Shown here piece after piece: positions 44,479 to 52,573 of a stretch of DNA of 64,000 nt (position 1 is its first letter; each line of letters starts with the position of its first letter). Source of the DNA: Lysobacteraceae bacterium NML03-0222 (GTDB lineage Bacteria; Pseudomonadota; Gammaproteobacteria; Xanthomonadales; Xanthomonadaceae); the NCBI GenBank assembly GCA_002798195.1, contig NWQM01000001.1, forward strand, positions 62,001 through 126,000. Reading direction: 5' to 3'. The notes below the pieces were generated by a model. It saw only the letters and a program-made list of their open reading frames with translations, searched no databases and had not been told where the DNA came from. A program made the position numbers and the translations under genes.

Positions 44479-44715
44479 TCAGCTACGAAAATAGGCCTCT
44501 ACCGTGCCCTTGACCTTGACGGTCATTGGCTGACCGCGACGATCCAGGGCGCGGCCAGCGGCGACGCGAATCCAGCCCTCGCTGATGCAGTATTCCTCGA
44601 CATTGTTGCGCTCCTCGCCGTTGAAGCGGATGCCAATGCCGCGCCCCAAGAGTGTCGGGTCATAAAATTTGCTGCGCGGGTCATTGCTGAGGCGGTCGGG
44701 TGGGGTGTCGGACAT
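44479..44715 (-). CDS. DUF3297 family protein
   Basis: A 78-residue protein of the DUF3297 family, small cytosolic proteins of unknown function common in proteobacteria. LSNDPRSKFYDPTLLGRGIGIRFNGEERNNVEEY and the Gly-Trp-Ile-Arg that follows are the conserved core. It is convergent with xerC, one base from its stop, with no terminator between them. Confidence 0.85.
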   Translation of the reverse strand: MSDTPPDRLSNDPRSKFYDPTLLGRGIGIRFNGEERNNVEEYCISEGWIRVAAGRALDRRGQPMTVKVKGTVEAYFRS

Positions 44716-44842
44716 GGCATTCAGATTCAGTAGTCAAACTGCGTGACAGGATACGGCGCGCGGCTTTGGCCGACAAATCCATTTTCATCATATGATTCGC
44801 ATCAACTGCCTGGCAGGATGCCCATCCCTGGAGAGGAGCTCA

Positions 44843-46021
44843 ATGTTTTCATCCATTCGTATCTTCAGTGTCGCGTTTGCGGCGTTACTGGTTGTGCCGC
44901 CGCTTGTGGCTGCCCCGCAAACCTCGGCTGCGCTGCAACAAACGCCGCCGCCGCAGCCGCCTGAGCAAGTGCCCGAACAGGAGTCCCAGCCCCAGGTGCA
45001 GCCGCCGGAATCGACATCCGAGCCGCTGCCGCCCGAAGATAAAGTGACAGCTGAGTCCGAGGCGCAGGTGCTCTCCCAGGATGAGGAGCCGTTGCCCGAG
45101 CGTGATGCGCAGTCGCTACAACAGGCCGAGCCGCCACTGCCGCCGCCAGCGCCCATGGCAGCAGACATCCGCAATGAGCGCGAAGGCTTCATTGGCCTGC
45201 TGCGCGCGCAGGTATTGATGGATAGAGCCTGGGTGTCGCCCGGCGAAATCGATGGTCGCAGCGGCACCAATACCGTGCGCGCCATTGGCGGCTTCCAGCG
45301 CCTTGCTGGACTGCCGGTAAGCGGACGACTGGATGAAGAAACTTGGGATGCGCTGGAAAAATATGGCCCAGCCCTGCAGCCCTATGTATTGACTGAGCAG
45401 GATGTGAAGGGGCCGTTCCGCTCGATTCCGGGCAGCATGTATGGCAAGGCCAGGCTGCCGGCGCTGTCCTACAACAATGTGCTCGAAGCGCTGGGCGAGA
45501 AATTCCATATCCGTCCGGCTGCCCTGCAAGCACTGAACCCCGGTGTGGACATGAGCCGCGCGGGTACCGAAATCATTGTGCCGAATGTGCTGGATATTCC
45601 GGCGTTGCCACAGGCCACCCGGATTGTGGTGTCGGATGCGGCCAAACTGCTGATGCTCATCAACCACGAGGGCAAGGTCTATGCCCAGTTTCCGGTCAGC
45701 ACGGGCAGCGTGCGTGACCCGCTGCCGATCGGCCAATGGGAGCTGCGCAGCGTGGCGCGTAACCCGCATTACAACTACAACCCGGCGCTGTTCAAAGGCG
45801 CTGCTCCCGGCCCGCGCGCCACTCTGCCGCCTGGCCCCAACAGCCCGGTTGGGGTGATGTGGATGGGGCTGTCCAAACCGCACTACGGCATTCACGGTAC
45901 CCCTGAACCCGGTAATATCAGCAAGAGCCACTCCAATGGCTGCATTCGCATGACCAACTGGTCAGTGCTGCAAGTGTCCAGCGCCGTATCCCGCGGGACC
46001 CCGGTGACGCTGATTCCCTGA
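44843..46021 (+). CDS. L,D-transpeptidase (YkuD domain) with peptidoglycan-binding domain
   Basis: A 392-residue periplasmic enzyme that would make L,D-crosslinks or attach proteins to peptidoglycan. It has a signal peptide, a long Pro/Glu/Gln-rich linker (about residues 25-105), a peptidoglycan-binding-like domain (FQRLAGLPVSGRLDEETWDAL), a LysM-like stretch (LGEKFHIRPAALQALNPG) and the YkuD catalytic domain. Its motif YGIHGTPEPGNISKSHSNGC holds the active Cys367, followed by IRMTN. AGGAG lies 4 bases before the chosen ATG. It is the last GC-rich gene before the AT-rich polysaccharide island. Confidence 0.9.
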   Translation: MFSSIRIFSVAFAALLVVPPLVAAPQTSAALQQTPPPQPPEQVPEQESQPQVQPPESTSEPLPPEDKVTAESEAQVLSQDEEPLPERDAQSLQQAEPPLPPPAPMAADIRNEREGFIGLLRAQVLMDRAWVSPGEIDGRSGTNTVRAIGGFQRLAGLPVSGRLDEETWDALEKYGPALQPYVLTEQDVKGPFRSIPGSMYGKARLPALSYNNVLEALGEKFHIRPAALQALNPGVDMSRAGTEIIVPNVLDIPALPQATRIVVSDAAKLLMLINHEGKVYAQFPVSTGSVRDPLPIGQWELRSVARNPHYNYNPALFKGAAPGPRATLPPGPNSPVGVMWMGLSKPHYGIHGTPEPGNISKSHSNGCIRMTNWSVLQVSSAVSRGTPVTLIP

Positions 46022-46139
46022 TAGGTGCACTTACGAAAACTAAAGTGATTATCCGATCTAGGCCATGAGTTTCGTAGATCAAATGTCTACTGCTTTGTTT
46101 TAGGGGTATTGCTATGTTATTGGATTCTGGATGTGTTTT

Positions 46140-46271
46140 ATGGACTTTCAATCAGTCCTAGGGATTGTTGATAGATCCTTGGGCAAGTGGGATTTGCTTT
46201 GGGATGAATTGCAATCCGCTAGAAGAATGAGAGGTATTTCGAGATGCAGAATATCTGGATTGGCAACTTAG
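46140..46271 (+). CDS. Possible small ORF at the island edge
   Basis: A 43-codon ORF opening MDFQSVLGIVDRSLGKWDLL ends 4 bases before the wzm ATG; an ATG at 46131 would add three residues. The amino-acid mix looks protein-like (Trp, Asp, Arg rich) and TGGA lies 8 bases upstream, but I recognise no family. The rest of the 254-base gap 46022-46275 shows no clear promoter although the wzm operon must start there. Confidence 0.25.
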   Translation: MDFQSVLGIVDRSLGKWDLLWDELQSARRMRGISRCRISGLAT

Positions 46272-46275
46272 AATT

Positions 46276-47094
46276 ATGAGAAAAATATCCATTTTTCTGA
46301 CGGCTCCTTTTAGGGAGTTGGCTGATAATTGGCAAATGGTTCGTGAAATGACTAAGCGGGAGATCCTTGGGCGCTATCGTGGCTCCGGCTTTGGTTTATG
46401 GTGGTCGTTGCTTAGTCCTTTTATGATGTTGCTTGTTTATACCTTTGCTTTTGGGACTGTTATGGGAGGCAGGTGGCAGGAGAGTGGGGCGGAGGGAGCA
46501 AGTTTTTCGATTGTTTTGTTTTCTGGATTGATTGTCCATGGCTTTTTTGCTGAGTGCTTTGGGCGGGCACCTATGCTTGTTCTTGGAAATTTGAATCTTG
46601 TCAAGAAAGTGGTTTTCCCTCTTGGTATTTTGCCCTGGCCCCTGATAGGTTCTGCACTATTTCACGCCTTGATGAATATATTTGTTTTTGTTCTTTTAAG
46701 ATGGTTCCTGGATCGTGACTTTGATTGGACGATTATTTTTCTTCCTGTAGTCTGGATGCCATTGGTTTTTCTTGTGTTGGGTGTGGTCTGGGTGTTTTCC
46801 TCGCTTGGGGTTTATTTTCGAGATCTTGTGCAGGTTACAGGTGTGGTGGTGATGGGGATGTTATTTCTTTCCTCTGCAATTGTACCTTTGTCTGCTATAC
46901 CTGAAGGATACAGGTGGATTTATAAAATGAATCCACTGACTTTTATTATAGATCAGTCTCGAGATGTGATGATGTTTGGTGTCGCTCCTGACTGGCTGGG
47001 GCTGGGAGCTTACTCTGTTGTTTCTATATTTGTTTTTTATATTGGGTATGCGTGGTTCTCCTTCTCCAGGAGAGGGTTTTCTGATGTTTTGTGA
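46276..47094 (+). CDS. wzm: O-antigen ABC transporter permease
   Basis: A 272-residue ABC-2 permease with six predicted membrane segments. The N-terminal TKREILGRYRGSGFGLWWSL is the amphipathic gate region common to Wzm/TagG proteins, and ALLFL-type segments follow up to the C-terminal YAWFSFSRRGFSDVL. It would export undecaprenyl-pyrophosphate-linked polysaccharide across the inner membrane together with Wzt. The gene overlaps wzt by 11 bases and opens the plus-strand operon of the island. Confidence 0.93.
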   Translation: MRKISIFLTAPFRELADNWQMVREMTKREILGRYRGSGFGLWWSLLSPFMMLLVYTFAFGTVMGGRWQESGAEGASFSIVLFSGLIVHGFFAECFGRAPMLVLGNLNLVKKVVFPLGILPWPLIGSALFHALMNIFVFVLLRWFLDRDFDWTIIFLPVVWMPLVFLVLGVVWVFSSLGVYFRDLVQVTGVVVMGMLFLSSAIVPLSAIPEGYRWIYKMNPLTFIIDQSRDVMMFGVAPDWLGLGAYSVVSIFVFYIGYAWFSFSRRGFSDVL

Positions 47095-48430
47095 TTCTGT
47101 TATTTCTATTAAAGGCTTAAGGAAGGTTTTTCCTGTTTACTCAAAGCCTTATCATAGGCTGCTTCAAATGCTGTTTCCGAATAAGAAAGAGGGGTGGTAT
47201 CAGGAGTTTGAAGCGATTAAGAGCATGGACATGGAAGTTCGCTCGGGAGAAACAGTTGGCATAGTGGGGAGGAATGGATCTGGAAAGTCCACTCTGCTGC
47301 AGTTGATTTGTGGAATATTGTCACCTAGCGGTGGCGAGGTTGTTGTGCGAGGTCGTATCGCAGCATTGCTTGAATTAGGGGCAGGTTTCAATCCTGACTT
47401 TACTGGGCGCGAAAATGTTTATCTAAATGGCTCAATCCTTGGATTTGAAAAGAAACAATTAGATGCGAAATTCGAAGATATTGTGCGTTTTGCGGATATT
47501 GGGGGATTTATAGATCAGCCAGTTAAGACATACTCAAGCGGAATGTATGTGCGACTGGCATTTTCTGTTGCAATCCACGTGGATCCAGATATTTTAATTG
47601 TAGATGAAGCGCTGTCTGTAGGTGATGAGGCCTTTCAGCGGAAGTGTTTTGCTCGCATAGAAGAAATAAAACGAGCAGGGGCAACAATTTTATTTGTTTC
47701 GCATTCTGCTGGAACTGTGGTTGATTTATGTGATCGTGCGGTATTGATGGATAGAGGGGAGCTGTTAGCTCAGGGAGCGCCCAAGCAAATTGTTTCAATT
47801 TACCAAAAGCTGCTTTTCACTCCAGAGGAACGTATGGAGCAGGTACGTAGCGATATCCGTATAGCTGGAAGCTCCATGGATATTTCAGTTATACCAGATA
47901 GTCTTAGTGAGCCGCAAGCTCATGGGGATGAGGATAAAAGTGGAGCGACTTTTGAACCAGGGTTAGTTCCGGAAACAACTGTTTGTTATGAAAGACTTGG
48001 AGCAGAAATTATTGATCCAAGGCTTGAGACTCTTTCTGGTCGTCGTGTAAATGTTCTAGTGCAGGGTGAAGAATATGTATATCGCTACCAAGTTCGATTG
48101 GAGCGAAGTTTGGAGGGTGTTCGATTTGGGATGCTCATACGTACTATTACAGGTATTGAGTTGGCTGGGGCAGTGACAGCTCGCCCAGATGGTGCTTTTC
48201 CTGTTTTAGAGGCAGAAAGTGAGATAAAAGTGAGTTTTACTTTCAAGTGTAATTTGGCGGAAGGAGCTTACTTTTTAAATGCTGGGGTATTGGCGCGCAA
48301 TATTGATGGTGAATATTATGTTGATCGTCGTATTGATGTTGCCATGTTTAAGGTGATGCCCAATTCCCAGAGATTGGCTACGGCTTTAGTGGATCTTGAG
48401 TTTAGGCCTGCAACAGAGGTAGCAGTATGA
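47084..48430 (+). CDS. wzt: O-antigen ABC transporter ATP-binding protein with C-terminal glycan-binding-type domain
   Basis: A 448-residue ATPase. Residues about 1-250 are the ABC domain: GRNGSGKSTLLQL (Walker A), YSSGMYVRLAFSVA (signature), ILIVDEALSVGDEAFQRKC (Walker B). Residues about 295-448 form an extra beta-rich domain (RLETLSGRRVNVLVQGEEY, VRFGMLIRTITGIELAG) like the Wzt C-terminal domain of E. coli O9a, which recognises the modified non-reducing end of finished chains. Its presence implies a capped polysaccharide, and the next gene supplies a candidate capping enzyme. AGGAGA precedes the ATG at 47084. Confidence 0.93.
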   Translation: MFCDSVISIKGLRKVFPVYSKPYHRLLQMLFPNKKEGWYQEFEAIKSMDMEVRSGETVGIVGRNGSGKSTLLQLICGILSPSGGEVVVRGRIAALLELGAGFNPDFTGRENVYLNGSILGFEKKQLDAKFEDIVRFADIGGFIDQPVKTYSSGMYVRLAFSVAIHVDPDILIVDEALSVGDEAFQRKCFARIEEIKRAGATILFVSHSAGTVVDLCDRAVLMDRGELLAQGAPKQIVSIYQKLLFTPEERMEQVRSDIRIAGSSMDISVIPDSLSEPQAHGDEDKSGATFEPGLVPETTVCYERLGAEIIDPRLETLSGRRVNVLVQGEEYVYRYQVRLERSLEGVRFGMLIRTITGIELAGAVTARPDGAFPVLEAESEIKVSFTFKCNLAEGAYFLNAGVLARNIDGEYYVDRRIDVAMFKVMPNSQRLATALVDLEFRPATEVAV

Positions 48431-50445
48431 GTCTTGATTTTTTTTTGGAATCATCCGGGACGCGAAGAATAGTTATAGTTGCAGGCATGCATAGAAGTGG
48501 AACTTCTGCGATAGCCGGTATTCTTAGCATTCTTGGTGTTGACTTTGGGAATAATCTTATTCCGCCCGCAAAAGATAATCCAAAAGGATTTTGGGAAGAT
48601 AGGCGTATTGTTGATGTTCATGAGGAGTTACTGAGAGGGCTAGGGCGCTCTTGGGATGATTTTCGTTCGTTGCCAGAGGGGTGGCTGGAGTTTGATGTGA
48701 CTCGCTCTGCTGCGGAGAAATTGAAGGGAGTAATAGAAAGCTCCTTTTCTACGACTTCTAGCTCTATTTTGGGGGTAAAGGATCCGCGTATAAGTCGATT
48801 TTTGCCGCTATGGATAGAGCTTCTTCGGGAACTTGAAATTTTTCCTTTAGTTGTTCTTTGTCTTCGTAGTCCAGAGGCGGTTGCAGAGTCACTGCTTAGT
48901 AGGAATAAAATGCCAGAGAGTCTGGGGCAGTGGCTATGGTTTGCTTATAATTCCGATATATTGCGCGATTCCAAAGGCATAGATAGGGTGATTGTTAACT
49001 ACGAGAGTCTTTTGGAGGATTGGCGCCATGAATTGAGTCAGTCATTAGGTGGAGAGCTGCTGAAAGAATTTTATGAAAAGGATAAAATCAAAGAAGTTGA
49101 TGAATTTCTTGTCGAAGACTTGTGTCACCACTCCTGCTTAGGTAAAGGAGATAAGGAAGTAGTCGAACTTTCTCTGCTTCTGAAAAAACGTGATTGGTTG
49201 TCAGCTGAGAATTTCATAAAAAATATCGAAAAGATTCCTGATGAAGTTTTTAATGACTTTATTGACTATCAAAGGACAAAATTTTTATTGCTTGAAAATG
49301 AGCTATCTATAGTTTCGAAGGATGCGGAGCACTTGAATAATTCATTGGCGGAGCTTAATTCTTGGTCGAGGCGGAAGGATGAAGAATTGGGTGAGACGCT
49401 TGAAGTTTTGGCGCTAAAGGAGAAACAGCTCGAAGAGGCTGTGGCTTTGGGGTTTCATAAGGAAGATGAGCTGAATAAGGTGCTTGATAAACTGGCTCTG
49501 AAAGAAAAGCAAGCTGAAGAGTCATTTGCCTATGGGCGTCAAAAAGAAAGTGAGTTGGATAAGGTGCTTGAAGTGCAGGCCCTGAGGGATAAGCAACTTG
49601 AAGAAGCTGTGGCTTTTGGGGTTCAAAAAAAGGGTGAATTAAATAGGGCTCTTGAGGTGCTTGCCCTGAAGGAGAGGCAGATTGAAGAAGCTGTTGCTTC
49701 TGGGATAAAAAAAGAAAGCAAGCTGGATGAATTGCTCAGGGTGCTATCTCTGAAAGAAAATAGGATTGAAGAGCTGGCTGCCTATGGGTATCAAAAGGAA
49801 AATGAGCTGGATAAGGTGCTTGAAGCGCAGGCTCTGAAGGATAAGCAACTTGAAGAAGCTGTGGCTTTTGGAGCGCAAAAAGAGGATGAATTAAGTAGGG
49901 CTCTTGAGGTGCTTGCCTTGAAGGAGAGGCAGATTGAAGAAGCTGTTGCTTCTGGGATAAAAAAAGAAAGCAAGCTGGATAAATTGCTTAAAGTGCTATC
50001 TATGAAAGAAAATAGGATTAAGGAGTTGCTTTCCTATGGTCATCAAAAAGAAAAGGAGTTGAATGAAATGGTGGAAAAGTCAGTTTTGAAAGATGAACAA
50101 ATTGAAGCAGCTGTGCTCTACGGTCGTCAAAAAGAAAATGAACTGAGCGAAGCGATTAAAAAATTGGTTGTAAAAGAGGATCAGCTTGAAGCCTTGAAGT
50201 CTTACGCGCATGAGAAAGAAAAGGAATTGGGTGAATTGCTTGAAGCTTTAGCTTTGAAAGAGGAGCAATTGCGATGCTTTGAAGGGCTAAAGGAGGAGAT
50301 TAAGGCTCATGAAGAAAGAGTGAAAATTATTGAGCAGGGCTTCTATAATCAAATTTCCATTCTGAATGAGGAAAGCATGAGTTTTCAGAAATGGATAATT
50401 TTTAGGAGAATTTATTTTTGGGTTCGCGGGTTGGTTAAGAGGTGA
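48427..50445 (+). CDS. Sulfotransferase fused to a long repetitive coiled coil
   Basis: A 672-residue protein. Residues 14-240 are a PAPS-dependent sulfotransferase domain: 5'-phosphosulfate loop GMHRSGTSAIAGIL (residues 20-33), NPKGFWEDRRIVDVHEELL, and the 3'-phosphate region LRSPEAVAESLLSRN. Residues about 280-320 begin a coiled coil, and from 324 to about 620 it consists of 28-residue repeats (four heptads each). The C-terminus FQKWIIFRRIYFWVRGLVKR is an aromatic/basic amphipathic helix suited to membrane contact. By analogy with WbdD it may cap and measure polysaccharide chains (inference). A run of nine T lies in codons 4-7. Its stop overlaps the next gene. Confidence 0.85.
   Translation: MSLDFFLESSGTRRIVIVAGMHRSGTSAIAGILSILGVDFGNNLIPPAKDNPKGFWEDRRIVDVHEELLRGLGRSWDDFRSLPEGWLEFDVTRSAAEKLKGVIESSFSTTSSSILGVKDPRISRFLPLWIELLRELEIFPLVVLCLRSPEAVAESLLSRNKMPESLGQWLWFAYNSDILRDSKGIDRVIVNYESLLEDWRHELSQSLGGELLKEFYEKDKIKEVDEFLVEDLCHHSCLGKGDKEVVELSLLLKKRDWLSAENFIKNIEKIPDEVFNDFIDYQRTKFLLLENELSIVSKDAEHLNNSLAELNSWSRRKDEELGETLEVLALKEKQLEEAVALGFHKEDELNKVLDKLALKEKQAEESFAYGRQKESELDKVLEVQALRDKQLEEAVAFGVQKKGELNRALEVLALKERQIEEAVASGIKKESKLDELLRVLSLKENRIEELAAYGYQKENELDKVLEAQALKDKQLEEAVAFGAQKEDELSRALEVLALKERQIEEAVASGIKKESKLDKLLKVLSMKENRIKELLSYGHQKEKELNEMVEKSVLKDEQIEAAVLYGRQKENELSEAIKKLVVKEDQLEALKSYAHEKEKELGELLEALALKEEQLRCFEGLKEEIKAHEERVKIIEQGFYNQISILNEESMSFQKWIIFRRIYFWVRGLVKR
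49396..50286 (+). repeat. 84-bp coding tandem repeats (28-residue coiled-coil units)
   Basis: Ten full units and one partial unit, starting at residues 324, 352, 380, 408, 436, 464, 492, 520, 548, 576 and 604 of the sulfotransferase protein. A typical unit opens LEVLALKERQIEEAV and ends with KKESKLDK-like text. A higher-order 252-bp block of three units (49561-49812) is repeated with few differences at 49813-50064; 20-base and longer stretches are identical between the two copies. Confidence 0.92.
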
Positions 50446-52559
50446 TGGCCGTGAAAGGAAGTCATGATTTTAAAGACTGGGGGCAGTTCTTTGGTGAGGC
50501 TCAAAGGCAGTTTTCTGAGTATAAAGGCAGCACTGAAGCTGATCAGCATAAATTACAGAGAGAGATTTTTTATATTCAGGGATTGCACAAGAATTTGAGT
50601 AATTGGGTTTTTGTTAGAAATATATTTGTATGGATTCAAAAAATTTTAAATAATATGTTTTTTAAAGCATATAAATTTTTTGGTCTTATATATAAAAGTC
50701 TGGTTGCTGTCTTTCCAGGATCTGAACTCAATAAATATTTGCTTGAGACGCTTCCCTATCGTGTTCGAAGGGCATTGCAAGGCGATAACTTGAGTGCAAT
50801 TTTGGCCGATTCTCATGCAATGGCAAGGGCTCGTTGGGTAGCTATGCCTGCTTATTGCTTGCGTACTGGTTTAGTTGAATTTGAACGTTTACCTGTTCTG
50901 GATATATCGGTAGTAACTTACCATAGCTCTCGCTGGGTTGAGGATTTTATTAAGTCTATTTTTAACAGCGGTTATCCTTTGTCGAAGATAAATTTGTTTG
51001 TTCGTGATCATGGTGATGGGAATGCCACTAGGGATGCATTTGATATGGTGATTTCATCATTGCCTCAGAAATTTGGGGGATTTAATTATAGTCAAGGTGA
51101 AAATGCGGGGTTTGGTTCTGGGCATAATTATAATTTTTCATTGGCTTCTGCGCCATGGTTTTTGGTTTGCAACATCGATGGAAGATTCGCGACTGAAAGT
51201 ATTTCAATTGTGATGAGTGCGGCAATTAAGTCTGGAAAAGATGTTGCTGCTTGGGAGTTTCGTCAGTCTCCATATGAACATCCGAAATATTATGATCCGG
51301 TGACTATGGAGACTAGCTGGGTAAGTGGTGCCTGTGTGCTTTTTAGGCGGTCAGCCTATCAGCAGGTAAAAGGTTTTGATGATTCCATATTCATGTATGG
51401 AGAAGATGTGGATCTATCCTATCGACTCCGCTCTCGGAAGTGGAGGCTTGCTTATGTTCCGGCGGCGATATTTGAGCATGATACTTATGAGGAAGCGGCG
51501 CAATTTAAACCTCTGCAGTTTCATGGGAGTACATTGGCGAACTTACTTCTCCGCTTGCGTTTCGGTAGTTGGTTGGACATTTTTGCGATAGGTCGCATGA
51601 AAAGAGAATTGAAGCGTGCAGCTGATTTTCAAGGTCAGGGATTAGAGTGCGAACATAACATGAAGAAATTTAAGTCAATGGCGCCAAAATTTCTAATAAG
51701 TCGGCTGCGGTGGCGTAATTCATTTGTCAGCTTACCCTTTCGTGGCTGGGATTATGGGCTAACTCGTGATGGTGCATTTTTTAAAATAAATAAAAATGAG
51801 CTTAAGGGTGAGCCTCTTGTGAGTTTTATTATTAGAACTTATCCAGGACGAGAGGGTTTGTTGAAGCAGGCAATTTTGAGCGTAGTTAATCAAACTTATC
51901 GGAATTTGGAAATAATTATTGTTGAAGATCGGGGGGCAACTTTTTCAAATTTGGCTAAGGATTTTTCGGATAAATTTGAGATTTCCATAAAGTATAAATC
52001 AGTCATGAACTCAGACTCGAATCGCTGTGTAACAGGGAATGAGGCTCTAAAGTTGGTCGCCGGAGAGTTCGTAAACTTTCTGGATGACGATGACCTGGTT
52101 TTCTCGGATCATGTGGAGACGCTTGTAGCTGCGAGCCGGGAAAATCCTGATGCAGTTGGGTGGTATGCTCTGTCTTGGCAAGTGGAAACAATTAATGATT
52201 CAAGAGGTAAAATGACAGGGCTGTTGCCAATGACTCCTGAAGGATTTAGGCGTGAATTTGATCGTGATCTTTTTCAGATTATGAACTATATGCCAATTCA
52301 GGCGGTTATGTTTAGGAGGAGTTTATTTGAGCGCTATGGAGGATTTGATGTCAGGCTGGAAAATCTCGAGGACTGGGAGCTCTGGAGGCGCTATACACTA
52401 TTTGATGATTTTAAATATGTGGGGGAAAAGACAACCTCATTGTTTCACATTCCTTTTGGCCCGGCTCGTCGGAAAAAGCGACAGGATATCTTGGATGAGT
52501 ACTATGAGATTGCTCAGGAGGTTGCTAGGGAAGCAAGAAATAGGTTTTTCTTATATTAA
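50445..52559 (+). CDS. Glycosyltransferase with two GT2 domains
   Basis: A 704-residue cytosolic-face enzyme. Residues about 35-100 contain a basic/aromatic helix (NWVFVRNIFVWIQKIL). The first GT2 domain (about 152-400) has ISVVTYHSSRWVEDF, the nucleotide/metal region NIDGR and the acidic YGEDVDLSYRLR, like rhamnosyltransferases. The second (about 458-690) has VSFIIRTYPGREGLLKQAI, FLDDDDLVFSDH (a D-D-D-D metal site) and LEDWELWRRY. Two domains suggest it builds a repeat from two linkages. The ATG overlaps the sulfotransferase stop (TGATG); GTGs at 50442 and 50451 are alternative starts. Confidence 0.88.
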   Translation: MAVKGSHDFKDWGQFFGEAQRQFSEYKGSTEADQHKLQREIFYIQGLHKNLSNWVFVRNIFVWIQKILNNMFFKAYKFFGLIYKSLVAVFPGSELNKYLLETLPYRVRRALQGDNLSAILADSHAMARARWVAMPAYCLRTGLVEFERLPVLDISVVTYHSSRWVEDFIKSIFNSGYPLSKINLFVRDHGDGNATRDAFDMVISSLPQKFGGFNYSQGENAGFGSGHNYNFSLASAPWFLVCNIDGRFATESISIVMSAAIKSGKDVAAWEFRQSPYEHPKYYDPVTMETSWVSGACVLFRRSAYQQVKGFDDSIFMYGEDVDLSYRLRSRKWRLAYVPAAIFEHDTYEEAAQFKPLQFHGSTLANLLLRLRFGSWLDIFAIGRMKRELKRAADFQGQGLECEHNMKKFKSMAPKFLISRLRWRNSFVSLPFRGWDYGLTRDGAFFKINKNELKGEPLVSFIIRTYPGREGLLKQAILSVVNQTYRNLEIIIVEDRGATFSNLAKDFSDKFEISIKYKSVMNSDSNRCVTGNEALKLVAGEFVNFLDDDDLVFSDHVETLVAASRENPDAVGWYALSWQVETINDSRGKMTGLLPMTPEGFRREFDRDLFQIMNYMPIQAVMFRRSLFERYGGFDVRLENLEDWELWRRYTLFDDFKYVGEKTTSLFHIPFGPARRKKRQDILDEYYEIAQEVAREARNRFFLY

Positions 52560-52573
52560 TTTCATGAAGTTTT

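Noticed and set aside
49396..50286. Regular 84-bp repeats as a possible CRISPR array
   Set aside because: The repeats are contiguous, in frame, have no spacers and encode heptad-patterned coiled coil.
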